Notes under the pieces: generated by a model
The model's input: the letters and a program-made list of their open reading frames with translations, nothing else
The model's database searches: none
What the model was told of the DNA's origin: nothing
NCBI GenBank assembly: GCA_021798915.1
Contig: JAJZBM010000019.1
Span: 1 to 55,458 of the forward strand
Source: Pseudomonadota bacterium
GTDB lineage: Bacteria; Pseudomonadota; Alphaproteobacteria; Acetobacterales; Acetobacteraceae
Direction of reading: 5' to 3'
Length of the DNA stretch: 55,458 nucleotides
Made by a program: the position numbers and the translations under genes
Shown here: positions 26,393 through 34,145 of the stretch, piece by piece
How positions within the stretch are numbered: position 1 is the stretch's first letter
Layout of the letters: each line of letters opens with the position of its first letter

Positions 26393-27322
26393 ATGCTGAT
26401 CCGCCAACCGCGCGGCTTCGACAGTCCCGAGCTGCGCGTGACGCCCGAGGCGCTGGTGCTCGGCCGGCGGCGCTTCGCGGCCGGGGCCGTGGCCCTCGGG
26501 CTGATGACCGGCGCCGCCCATGCCGATTCCCCCCCTTCCCTCACCCCCGATCCGCGTTTTCCTCCCGGCCGTGCCCTGACCCCCGAGAAGGACGCCGAGA
26601 CGTACAATAATTATTATGAGTTCAGCGACGACAAGGATCTCTGGGAGGATGCGAAAATCCTGCCGCTCCGTCCCTGGGCGATCGCGGTGGACGGCATGGT
26701 CGCCAAGCCGCAAACCTTCGCGATCGACGACATTCTGAACAAAATGCCGCAGGAAGAACGGATTTACCGCCATCGCTGCGTCGAGGCCTGGGCCATGACG
26801 GTGCCGTGGACGGGGTTTCCGCTGCGCACCCTGCTGGCTGCGGTCGAACCCTTGGGTTCGGCGAAATATGTCGTATTTCAAACCGCTTCCCTGCCGAAAT
26901 TCATGCCCAGCCTGGCCCAGCCCTGGTATCCCTGGCCCTATGTCGAGGCATTGGCGATCGACGAGGCCGAAAATGACCTCGCCTTTATCGCGACCGGCCT
27001 CTACGGCAAGCCGCTCCCCCCCCAGAACGGTGGCCCGATCCGCCTCGTGGTGCCGTGGAAATACGGCTTCAAATCAGCCAAATCGCTGGTCCGGATCACG
27101 CTTTCGGACAAGCGCCCGGCGGTGTTCTGGCAGAGCATCCAGCCGCGGGAATACGGGTTCTGGGCCAATGTCAACCCGGCCGTCCCCCATCCGCGCTGGA
27201 GTCAGGCGAGCGAGCGCCTGCTCGGCACCAATGAGCGCGTGCCGACCCAGATCTATAATGGCTATGGCGCCTTCGTCGCTTCGCTGTATGCTGGCCGTAT
27301 GACAGAGCCGCTTTTCATGTGA
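26393..27322 (+). CDS. msrP: Protein-methionine-sulfoxide reductase catalytic subunit MsrP (YedY family)
   Basis: Periplasmic molybdenum enzyme reducing methionine sulfoxide in envelope proteins. ATG 26393 behind AGGAGAA gives 309 residues. The start MLIRQPRGFDSPELRVTPEA is typical, followed by a Tat signal (GRRRFAAGAVALGLM) ending at GAAHAD. The molybdenum-ligating Cys is residue 129 (YRHRCVEAWAM). Later family stretches: PWYPWPYVEAL, WKYGFKSAKSLVRI and NVNPAVPHPRWSQASER. The usual membrane haem partner MsrQ is not next door; the last codons overlap the start of a small membrane protein gene. Confidence 0.96.
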   Translation: MLIRQPRGFDSPELRVTPEALVLGRRRFAAGAVALGLMTGAAHADSPPSLTPDPRFPPGRALTPEKDAETYNNYYEFSDDKDLWEDAKILPLRPWAIAVDGMVAKPQTFAIDDILNKMPQEERIYRHRCVEAWAMTVPWTGFPLRTLLAAVEPLGSAKYVVFQTASLPKFMPSLAQPWYPWPYVEALAIDEAENDLAFIATGLYGKPLPPQNGGPIRLVVPWKYGFKSAKSLVRITLSDKRPAVFWQSIQPREYGFWANVNPAVPHPRWSQASERLLGTNERVPTQIYNGYGAFVASLYAGRMTEPLFM

Positions 27323-27630
27323 GTGTTTTGCGCCCGTGCATGGCCATCGCGGTCGGCTTTTTCGTCGCCGCCTTCGCGCTCGCGGTCACCATTCCGCCTG
27401 ACGCGCCGCTGGCGGCGGCGCTGGCTCTGCTCGACCCGCTATTGCCCGGGCATATCCATGGCCTAATCTCCGCCTACCTGCCGCCCTGGGCCTGGGGGTA
27501 TCTCGCGCTGCCGCTCCTGCTGCGCCCGGCCTGGCTGTTTCCGGCCGCGCTCGGCATCGTCTTCGGCGGTGCTGCGCTGACGCTGCACAGCAGCAGCCAG
27601 GCCAGCCGCTCCCGCCACCACCCGCGCTGA
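27319..27630 (+). CDS. Small hydrophobic membrane protein coupled to msrP
   Basis: 103 residues from GTG 27319, whose GTGA overlaps the msrP TGA (4 bases), so translational coupling is likely. Hydrophobic segments at about 8-25 and 55-90 (WGYLALPLLLRPAWLFP, LGIVFGGAALTL), with GHIHG between them and a basic C-terminus (SRSRHHPR). Not MsrQ, which is about 200 residues with more helices. No family recognised. It may anchor or help mature MsrP, or be unrelated. Confidence 0.65.
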   Translation: MSVLRPCMAIAVGFFVAAFALAVTIPPDAPLAAALALLDPLLPGHIHGLISAYLPPWAWGYLALPLLLRPAWLFPAALGIVFGGAALTLHSSSQASRSRHHPR

Positions 27631-27673
27631 GCGGCCAATCACGGCGACCGGCTGACGCCGGCGGGAGGAAAGC

Positions 27674-28630
27674 ATGTCCGATTTGCCGAAATGCGTGCAG
27701 ATCAACGAGGAGGGGCCGCGCGAGGGGTTTCAGATCGAGCCGGGACCGATCCCGACCGCGCGCAAGCTCGCGCTGATCGATGCGCTCTCGGAAACCGGGC
27801 TTGCGCAGATTCAGATCGTCTCCTTCGTCGACCCAAAGCGGGTGCCCGGCATGGCCGACGCCGATGAGGTGGTGCGGCGGTTCCGGGCCAAACCCGAGGT
27901 GCGCTATACCGCGCTCTGGCTCAACGCCCGTGGCTTGGAGCGCGCCATCGCCGCCGGGCGCCTCGCGGTTGCCGGCTCTCTCTCCCTGACCGCGTCCGAG
28001 CCGTTCCTGAAGCGGAATCAGGGACGGGATTTCGCCGCCAACCTCGCCGCCCAGATCGAGATGATCCGCCTTTATCAGCGCCACGGCATCGCCGTCATAC
28101 GCGGCAGCCTGATGGCCGCGTTCGGCTGCAATTTCGAAGGCGACATCCCGGTCGCGCGCGTCCTGGATATGGTCCAGACGATGGTCGATCTCGCGCGCCA
28201 ATACGATCTTCCGCTCCGCACCATCTCGCTCGCCGACACCATGGCCTGGGCGACGCCGCTTGCGATCAAGCGCGTGGTCGGCGCGGTGCGCGAGCGCTTC
28301 CCGGAACTCCGCATCGCCCTTCACCTCCACGACACCCGCGGTATGGGCATCGCCAACGCCTATGCCGGGCTGGAGATGGGGGTGGACAGCTTCGATGCGA
28401 CCATCGCCGGGCTCGGCGGCTGCCCCTTCGCCGCCCATCGCGGGGCGGCAGGGAATGTCTGTACCGAGGATCTCGCCTTCATGCTGGCCGAGATGGGAAT
28501 CGCAACCGGGCTCGACCTCGATGCCCTGATCGAGGCCGCGCGCCTCGCCGAGAAGATCGTCGGCCACCCGCTCCCGGGCCAGGTGAAACAAGGCGGCAGC
28601 CTCGGGAAATACCGCGCCGGGCGAGCGTGA
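27674..28630 (+). CDS. Hydroxymethylglutaryl-CoA lyase-like protein (HMGL/DRE-TIM family)
   Basis: 318-residue TIM-barrel enzyme. HMG-CoA lyases cleave HMG-CoA to acetyl-CoA and acetoacetate (leucine breakdown). Seen: the metal/catalytic region EEGPREGFQIE (canonical members have GPRDGLQ), SFVDPKRVPGMAD, LHLHDTRGMGIAN with metal-binding HLHD, and GLGGCPFAAHRGAAGNVCTEDL near the catalytic Cys loop. The altered N-terminal motif and absence of leucine-pathway neighbours mean that another acyl-CoA lyase reaction is possible. GGGAGG precedes the ATG. Confidence 0.85.
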   Translation: MSDLPKCVQINEEGPREGFQIEPGPIPTARKLALIDALSETGLAQIQIVSFVDPKRVPGMADADEVVRRFRAKPEVRYTALWLNARGLERAIAAGRLAVAGSLSLTASEPFLKRNQGRDFAANLAAQIEMIRLYQRHGIAVIRGSLMAAFGCNFEGDIPVARVLDMVQTMVDLARQYDLPLRTISLADTMAWATPLAIKRVVGAVRERFPELRIALHLHDTRGMGIANAYAGLEMGVDSFDATIAGLGGCPFAAHRGAAGNVCTEDLAFMLAEMGIATGLDLDALIEAARLAEKIVGHPLPGQVKQGGSLGKYRAGRA

Positions 28631-28767
28631 GCGGCGCCCGGGCTTTCACGGGATTTTTCGTGACAGGAAGCGTTATAGCAAGGCTTTCATTATAGAATCT
28701 TTAACCAATTCGGACCAGCCTCACGCCATCCAACCTGAGCCCCGCGCAGGGGCATGGAGGCGGCCGA

Positions 28768-30168
28768 ATGTCAGCTCGCGTGTTACGCCGTAAGGCATGG
28801 TTTCGAAGCGTGTTGATCGGGGGGCTGACCGGCATGCTGGTGATCGCTGCGATCAGCGCCTGGATGATGGCTGAGATCGGCGTTCTGAGGCAGGTTGCGC
28901 TCGCGGATGTCAAAATCTTCCAGGACGTCACCACCGCGCGCCTGGCCACCGCCGGGCTCCGCGCCGACCGCGTGTTCTCGACATTCCATGGTGACGATCT
29001 CCGCAAGCCCGACCGGCTAGCCCTCACCACCCGCATGCTGCGTCTCGAGACCGAGGACGATCTCACCAGCGGGCTGTTTCTTTTCGACGCCGACGGCCAT
29101 CTGATCGCGGCGACCGGGCTTCTCGCGAAGGGGAGCAGTATCGCCGCCGCGCCCTGGTTCCGCGAGGCGCTCGGCAATCAGGCCGCCGATGACGCGGCGG
29201 CGATCTCGGACGTGGCGAGCGACCCGCTCGGCGGCGGGCGCGGGGTCATCCTCTATCGCCGGCTGGTCGATCCCGCCGGGGTCAGGGGGATCATCGGCAC
29301 GTTCCTTGGTGAGACGGCGCTCCGCCGCCTGCTCACGCCCAGCGGCCGATTCGGCACCCTGGCGGTGACGCTCGGCGATGGCGATGCGCGACTCGTGCTC
29401 GGCGCAGAATTACCCGGTGCCGCGCCGCAGGCGGTGCCGATGCCGCTCGCGCTTCTTCAGCGCGCCCTCCGCGCGCTTGGCATCGTGACCGAGGTCAGGG
29501 GGCAGGTGGTGTTGCCGCGCTCGGCCCTCTCATGGTCGGCGACCGAGGATTACGTAACCACGATGTCCGCGGCCGATGGCCGGCGGCTGCTCCGCAACGC
29601 TGCGAGTGCGACGCTCGCCGTCGGGTTCGCCATTCTCGCCGCGTTCCTGTTCGGCCGGCGGATGGAGCGGCGGCATTTGCACGCCCTGGCCGAGCCGGAA
29701 TTGCGCGCCGCCGAGGAGCGCGAGCGCCATCTCGCCGCCTTCGATCCGTCCCCGGCGGTGTGGTTCTGGTTTCTGACCCAGGATGGCCGGGTCAGCGGTG
29801 TCGGCGGCAATGTCCCGAAATGCCTCGAAGACCGCGTCTATGGCCCGAACGGGCTGACCACGGAGCAGGATTTCGCCAGGATCGCCGGCCATATGGGTGA
29901 GCTTCCGGATGCCTGGGAGCGACTCGTCGCCGCGGTGCGTAACGGCACCCCGTTCACCGATCTCGAGGTCGATTTCCTGCTCGGCGAAGGGCGCGTGTTG
30001 CGGCTCTCCTTGAGCGGCCAGCCGCAATCCGGGCCGGAAGGTGGGTTCTGGGGCATCGCCCGCCCTGCCGCCGTGGCCCCGGTGCGGGTCGAGGAGGAGA
30101 GCCCGGTCATGGCCGCGGCGCTCCCGGTTCTGGTGAAAAACGGCGAGAGCAGCAAGCTCGCGGCATGA
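28768..30168 (+). CDS. Membrane sensor: Cache-like periplasmic domain plus PAS-like domain, no output domain
   Basis: 466 residues. TM1 at about 14-38, then a periplasmic region (about 40-270) with double-Cache character (LFLFDADGHLIAATG, AAPWFREAL, YRRLVDPAGVRGIIGTFL), TM2 at about 275-297, and a cytoplasmic PAS-like region (about 325-440: AAFDPSPAVWFWFLTQDGRV, GGFWGIARPA). No histidine kinase, GGDEF, EAL or methyl-accepting region follows. It probably senses a small molecule and signals through a partner, or is a truncated relative of a larger receptor. Flanking genes give no hint. Confidence 0.7.
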   Translation: MSARVLRRKAWFRSVLIGGLTGMLVIAAISAWMMAEIGVLRQVALADVKIFQDVTTARLATAGLRADRVFSTFHGDDLRKPDRLALTTRMLRLETEDDLTSGLFLFDADGHLIAATGLLAKGSSIAAAPWFREALGNQAADDAAAISDVASDPLGGGRGVILYRRLVDPAGVRGIIGTFLGETALRRLLTPSGRFGTLAVTLGDGDARLVLGAELPGAAPQAVPMPLALLQRALRALGIVTEVRGQVVLPRSALSWSATEDYVTTMSAADGRRLLRNAASATLAVGFAILAAFLFGRRMERRHLHALAEPELRAAEERERHLAAFDPSPAVWFWFLTQDGRVSGVGGNVPKCLEDRVYGPNGLTTEQDFARIAGHMGELPDAWERLVAAVRNGTPFTDLEVDFLLGEGRVLRLSLSGQPQSGPEGGFWGIARPAAVAPVRVEEESPVMAAALPVLVKNGESSKLAA

Positions 30169-30190
30169 GGCCGTGCCGGCGCGCCGGCGA

Positions 30191-30781
30191 TCAAGACTTC
30201 GCGCCTTCCCCTTGCTGCCGGCGCTTGGCGCAGGCGAACCAGGCGGCGCCGCTGCTTTCGGCCGGCGCGAGGCGGAGCGCGTGCTCGGGGGCGGGGGGCG
30301 CGCTCATGGTGACGGTGCCGCCCCGCAGCATGAGCAGAATGCGCGCCAAACTCGCCTCACTCGGCGCGAGCCGGGCTTCGAGCCGGTGCGACTTGTTGGC
30401 GCGCAGGCGCCATTGCCAGGTCTCCCCCTCCGCCGCGACCCGAAGCTGCGGCGAATGGTGGCGTGCGGCGCGAAGATAGGCCGCGGTATCGGCCCCGGGC
30501 GCCGCTTCGATCACGACCGTGCCATCCTCGGCGATATCGATCGCAAGCGTCGTCGTGCCGGCGCTGGCACGGGCGCTGCAAGTGCTTTCACTCACCGCGA
30601 AGGACCAGGTGGCATCGAGCGGCGGATGCCGCGGCTTCGCGGCCTGACTCTGGGCCGGTGGCGATGGCGGCGGCGCGGGCGGCGCGGTTGCGGAGGGCGG
30701 TGGCGGGACGCAGGCGAGGAGCGGCAGCAAGGGCACGAAAGCGAGAGCGCGAAGCCATCGGTTCACGTGATACGATCTCAT
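30191..30781 (-). CDS. Putative lipoprotein with proline-rich linker
   Basis: 196 residues from ATG 30781, a short frame inside a longer open one; chosen because it begins a clear lipoprotein signal: RSYHVNRWLRALAFVPLLPLLAC with the lipobox before a Cys at about residue 25. A Pro/Ala linker (about 25-50) is followed by a compact domain with two likely disulfide Cys (SESTCSARAS and AAWFACAKRR). No family recognised. An exposed envelope role is likely. Confidence 0.65.
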   Translation of the reverse strand: MRSYHVNRWLRALAFVPLLPLLACVPPPPSATAPPAPPPSPPAQSQAAKPRHPPLDATWSFAVSESTCSARASAGTTTLAIDIAEDGTVVIEAAPGADTAAYLRAARHHSPQLRVAAEGETWQWRLRANKSHRLEARLAPSEASLARILLMLRGGTVTMSAPPAPEHALRLAPAESSGAAWFACAKRRQQGEGAKS

Positions 30782-30833
30782 GGTTTTGGAATTCCCTGCC
30801 GTAATCTGCCCGTCGCGGCCGTTCACGTAAAAA

Positions 30834-30839
30834 ATTATA
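30834..30839 (-). promoter_or_regulatory. Possible -10 hexamer TATAAT for the lipoprotein gene
   Basis: On the minus strand a perfect TATAAT (GCGTATAATTTTTTACG) lies about 53 bases upstream of the lipoprotein start. No good -35 hexamer is seen at the right spacing, so this is a weak call. Confidence 0.3.
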
Positions 30840-30998
30840 CGCCGCCTGCGCGCCAAGTTGTAGAGAAATCCCGCCAACGGCCCCTGGTTGAGGCTGCGCC
30901 GCGATTCGCCTCCCCGGCCGATTTGCCGGACTGAAGGCTTGCCTTTATGTGAGGGCGAGAAGGCGAGAGCGGTCGGCACGACGGAGAGAGAAGACAGC

Positions 30999-31949
30999 AT
31001 GACGACGCGCAAAGTTGTAACGGTGTTCGGCGGCGCTGGATTCATCGGCCGCTACGTGGTCAAGCGCCTGGCGCGGCGCGGCGCGGTGGTGCGGGTCGCC
31101 AGCCGTGACCCCGGCGCGGCGCAGTTTTTGAAGCCGATGGGTGCGGTCGGACAAATTGTGCCGCTTTATGCGCCGCTCGGCGACGACGATGCCGTCGCCC
31201 GCGCCATCGAGGGGGCGAGCGGGGTGATCAATCTGGTCGGCCTGCTCGCCGAGCGGAAAACCGGGGATTTCGTCCGTGTCCATGCCGAGGGCGCGGAGCG
31301 GGTGGCCAAGCACGCCGCCGCAGCCGGGGCACGCCTGCTCGTTCAGGTCTCGGCGATCGGCGCCGACCCGGCGAGCCCGAGCCGCTACGCCGCGACCAAG
31401 GGCGAGGGCGAGGCGCGGGTCCGCGCCGCCTTTTCGACCGCGACCATCCTCCGCCCCTCGGTGGTGTTCGGGCCGGAGGACGAGTTCTTCAACCGCCTCG
31501 GCCGAATCGCGCAACTCTCGCCGTTCATGCCGGTGATCGCCGGTGAGACCAGGATGCAGCCGGTCTATGTCGGCGATGTCGCCGATGCGATCATGGTCGC
31601 GCTCGAAAATCCGGCCGCGTCCGGCGGCATCTACGAACTCGGCGGGCCGCGGGTCTGGCGGTTTCGTGACCTCGTCGCCTATGTCCTCAAAGTCACCGGG
31701 CGGCGGCGGCCGCTGGTTGCGCTACCGATGCCGCTCATCACCCTCGGCGCGGCGCTGGCCGAGCATTTGCCGGGCAAGCCCCTCACCCGCGATCAATTGC
31801 GTCTGCTCGCGCGCGACAATGTCGTCGCCCCGGGCGCGCCGGATCTGGTGGCGCTCGGGATCACCCCGACCGCGGTTGAACTCGTCGTGCCGGACTATCT
31901 GCGGCTTTATCGCCGTGGCGGCGGTCACGCGACTCTGGCCAGCGCATAA
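30999..31949 (+). CDS. Complex I NDUFA9-like NAD(P)-binding protein (atypical SDR)
   Basis: 316 residues from ATG 30999. Atypical short-chain dehydrogenase related to the 39-kDa accessory subunit of respiratory complex I; bacterial members are soluble or peripheral nucleotide-binding proteins of uncertain reaction. Seen: VVTVFGGAGFIGRYVVKRLA (NAD(P) motif), INLVGLLAE, LVQVSAIGADPASPSRYAATKGEGE and ILRPSVVFGPEDEFFNRL. It sits between a lipoprotein gene and gltD; no complex I genes are nearby. Confidence 0.9.
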   Translation: MTTRKVVTVFGGAGFIGRYVVKRLARRGAVVRVASRDPGAAQFLKPMGAVGQIVPLYAPLGDDDAVARAIEGASGVINLVGLLAERKTGDFVRVHAEGAERVAKHAAAAGARLLVQVSAIGADPASPSRYAATKGEGEARVRAAFSTATILRPSVVFGPEDEFFNRLGRIAQLSPFMPVIAGETRMQPVYVGDVADAIMVALENPAASGGIYELGGPRVWRFRDLVAYVLKVTGRRRPLVALPMPLITLGAALAEHLPGKPLTRDQLRLLARDNVVAPGAPDLVALGITPTAVELVVPDYLRLYRRGGGHATLASA

Positions 31950-31955
31950 AATACG

Positions 31956-32040
31956 TCCGTTATGATGCCTATTTCAAAAAAATCGCCTCTTTCCGGATTG
32001 CGTAGAGCAGTAAAACGATCAAAATAGGTATCATTCCGGA
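31956..32040. repeat. Long interrupted inverted repeat upstream of gltD
   Basis: TCCG-TT-ATGATGCCTATTT (31956-31974) and AAATAGGTATCAT-TC-CGGA (32022-32040) pair over 16 of 19 positions plus a G-T wobble, enclosing 47 AT-rich bases. It lies about 100 bases before the gltD start, in the only AT-rich stretch here. It may be a regulatory dyad, an RNA leader structure or a tiny mobile relic. Confidence 0.5.
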
Positions 32041-32139
32041 CCATTTCCTGCTTTTTCCTCTCGCATCCCGGCCGTGCCTCCTCTATATGATGGGAGGCCG
32101 CAACGGCGCCGTTCGGCGTCCGCAACTGGGGGTTTGGAA

Positions 32140-33576
32140 ATGGCTGATCGCATGCTGAAATTCGTCCATCTGCCGCAACAGATGCCGGATAAGCGCGACC
32201 TCGGCGCCCGCCGCAGCGATTTCGACGAAATCTACGCGCGTTTCGACCAGAAAGCGGCGGCGGCGCAGGCGAGCCGATGCAGCCAGTGCGGCGTGCCGTT
32301 CTGTTCGGTGCATTGCCCGCTCCACAACAACATCCCGGACTGGCTGAAGCTGACCGCCGAGGGCAGGCTCGAGGAAGCTTACGCGCTTTCCAGCGCGACC
32401 AATAATTTCCCCGAAATCTGTGGCCGCATCTGCCCGCAGGACCGGCTCTGCGAGGGCAATTGCGTCATCGAGAAAGGATTCGAGAGCGTCACCATCGGCG
32501 CCGTCGAGCGCTACATCACCGATACCGCCTTCGCCGAGGGCTGGGTCGCGCCGCGCCGACCGCGCCACGAGCGCGGCCTTTCCGTCGGCATCATCGGCGC
32601 AGGTCCCGCCGGGCTCGCGGCGGCCGAGGAATTGCGGGCCCGCGGCTATGGCGTCCATGTCTATGACCGCCATGACCGGGTCGGCGGGCTGATGATCTAT
32701 GGCATCCCCAATTTCAAGCTGGAGAAGGAGATCGTGCTCCGGCGCTGGCGGCTTCTGGAAGCGGCCGGCATCGAGTTTCATACCAAAGTCGCGGTCGGGC
32801 GCGATCTTGCCTTCGCTGATCTCCGCGCCCGCCACGCCGCGATCCTGATCGCAACCGGCGTCTATCAGCCGCGTGAGATCGCCGGCCCCGGCGCCGGGCT
32901 TGCCGGCATCGTCCCGGCGCTCGATTATCTCATCACCGCCAATCGCCGCGGCCTTGGCGATGACGTGCCGGATTTCACGTCCGGCGCCTTGGACGCCGCC
33001 GGCAAGCGTGTCGTCGTCATCGGCGGCGGCGATACCGCGATGGATTGCGTGCGCACCGCGGTCCGCCAGGGCGCGCGTTCGGTGCAATGCCTCTATCGCC
33101 GCGACCGCGCCAATATGCCGGGCTCGCTCCGGGAGGTGAAAAACGCCGAGGAGGAGGGGGTGGAGTTCGTGTGGCTGTCGGCGCCGGAGGCGTTTCTCGG
33201 CGAGGGCACGGTTACCGGCGTGCGCGCGACCCGCATGCGGCTCGGCCTGCCCGACGCTTCCGGGCGGCAATCGGTCGAGCCGGTGGCCGGAAGCCATTTC
33301 ACCGTCCCCGCCGATCTGGTGATCAAGGCGCTCGGCTTCGATCCCGAACCGCTGCCGGCGGCGTTCGGCGAGCCCGGCCTCGAGGTTACCCGCCACGGTA
33401 CGCTCCGCATCCAGCCGCGTGACTTCATGACCTCGCTCTCCGGCGTGTTCGCCGCCGGCGACATCGTGCGCGGCGCCAGTCTCGTCGTCTGGGCGATTCG
33501 CGACGGGCGCGATGCGGCCGCGAGGATGCATGCCTGGATCGAGCAGCAGGCCATATCGCGCGAGGCGGCGGAATGA
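32140..33576 (+). CDS. gltD: Glutamate synthase small (beta) subunit
   Basis: NADPH-oxidising subunit of glutamate synthase; passes electrons to GltB. 478 residues from ATG 32140. The N-terminal Fe-S region has CSQCGVPFCSVHCPLHNNIPDW and CGRICPQDRLCEGNCV. FAD-binding motif: VGIIGAGPAGLAAAEELR, with GLMIYGIPNFKLEK following; NADPH-binding motif: VVVIGGGDTAMDCVRTA. The C-terminal end SGVFAAGDIVRGASLVVWAIRDGR is typical. It precedes gltB rather than following it, with a DUF2059 gene in between and a 4-base overlap with that gene. Confidence 0.96.
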   Translation: MADRMLKFVHLPQQMPDKRDLGARRSDFDEIYARFDQKAAAAQASRCSQCGVPFCSVHCPLHNNIPDWLKLTAEGRLEEAYALSSATNNFPEICGRICPQDRLCEGNCVIEKGFESVTIGAVERYITDTAFAEGWVAPRRPRHERGLSVGIIGAGPAGLAAAEELRARGYGVHVYDRHDRVGGLMIYGIPNFKLEKEIVLRRWRLLEAAGIEFHTKVAVGRDLAFADLRARHAAILIATGVYQPREIAGPGAGLAGIVPALDYLITANRRGLGDDVPDFTSGALDAAGKRVVVIGGGDTAMDCVRTAVRQGARSVQCLYRRDRANMPGSLREVKNAEEEGVEFVWLSAPEAFLGEGTVTGVRATRMRLGLPDASGRQSVEPVAGSHFTVPADLVIKALGFDPEPLPAAFGEPGLEVTRHGTLRIQPRDFMTSLSGVFAAGDIVRGASLVVWAIRDGRDAAARMHAWIEQQAISREAAE

Positions 33577-34061
33577 GACTCCCCGCGTTCACGCTCGCGC
33601 TCGCCGTGGCCGCCGCCCTCGCCCCGCGCCCGGCCGGCGCCGATGGCGCGGCGCTCGCCGAGGCCGGGAAGCTCGCCGACCTCACCGCCTCGGAGACGGC
33701 GATGGGTCAGGTGATGGCGATGATGCGCGAACGCATGATCACCATCATCATCGCCGCCGGCGCGCCCTCGGCCGAGGAGGCGGGCAAGATCGTCGATGCC
33801 GTCCTGATGCCGGAGTTTCATGCCGCCCTGCCCACCCTCAAGCAGCAGGTCGCGACGATCTGGGCGGGGGCGCTCTCGGCGAATGATCTTCATGCCGTCG
33901 TCACGTTCTATGAGACGCCGGCGGGACAGCATCTTTTGGCGGCACTGCCGGCGATCACCAGCAAAAGCATCGAGGCCGGCGTGATCTGGGGCCAAAAAAC
34001 CGCCCGCGAGGCGGTGCAAAAACACGCCGATGAGCTGCGCAAGCGCGGCATCAGGGTATGA
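33573..34061 (+). CDS. DUF2059 secreted protein between gltD and gltB
   Basis: 162 residues; ATG 33573 overlaps the gltD stop by 4 bases. A signal peptide (about 1-23, ending PAGADG) suggests a periplasmic protein. The DUF2059-like helical core is visible: MGQVMAMMRERMITIII, MPEFHAALPTLKQQVATIWAG, LSANDLHAVVTFYETPAGQHLL and SKSIEAGVIWGQ. Function unknown. Odd neighbour for cytoplasmic glutamate synthase; coupling may simply be operon insertion. Confidence 0.85.
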   Translation: MRLPAFTLALAVAAALAPRPAGADGAALAEAGKLADLTASETAMGQVMAMMRERMITIIIAAGAPSAEEAGKIVDAVLMPEFHAALPTLKQQVATIWAGALSANDLHAVVTFYETPAGQHLLAALPAITSKSIEAGVIWGQKTAREAVQKHADELRKRGIRV

Positions 34062-34100
34062 ACGCCGGGTTGGTGGGCGGCGGCGCGCCAAATCAAAACG

Positions 34101-34133
34101 ATGCCAACGGTCGTTCGTGATGACCGTTGGCAT
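34101..34133 (+). promoter_or_regulatory. Perfect 12-bp hairpin directly before the gltB ribosome-binding site
   Basis: ATGCCAACGGTC and GACCGTTGGCAT pair perfectly around a 9-base loop (GTTCGTGAT). GAGGAG (34134-34139), the ribosome-binding site for ATG 34146, starts at the next base. No U tract follows. It could stabilise the gltB message after cleavage, couple translation, or bind a regulator. The ATG in the left arm is also in frame with gltB. Confidence 0.75.
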
Positions 34134-34145
34134 GAGGAGCAGGCG

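Noticed and set aside
31925-32125. 66-codon minus-strand frame upstream of gltD
   Set aside because: It covers the inverted repeat and control region; no start signal or recognisable sequence.
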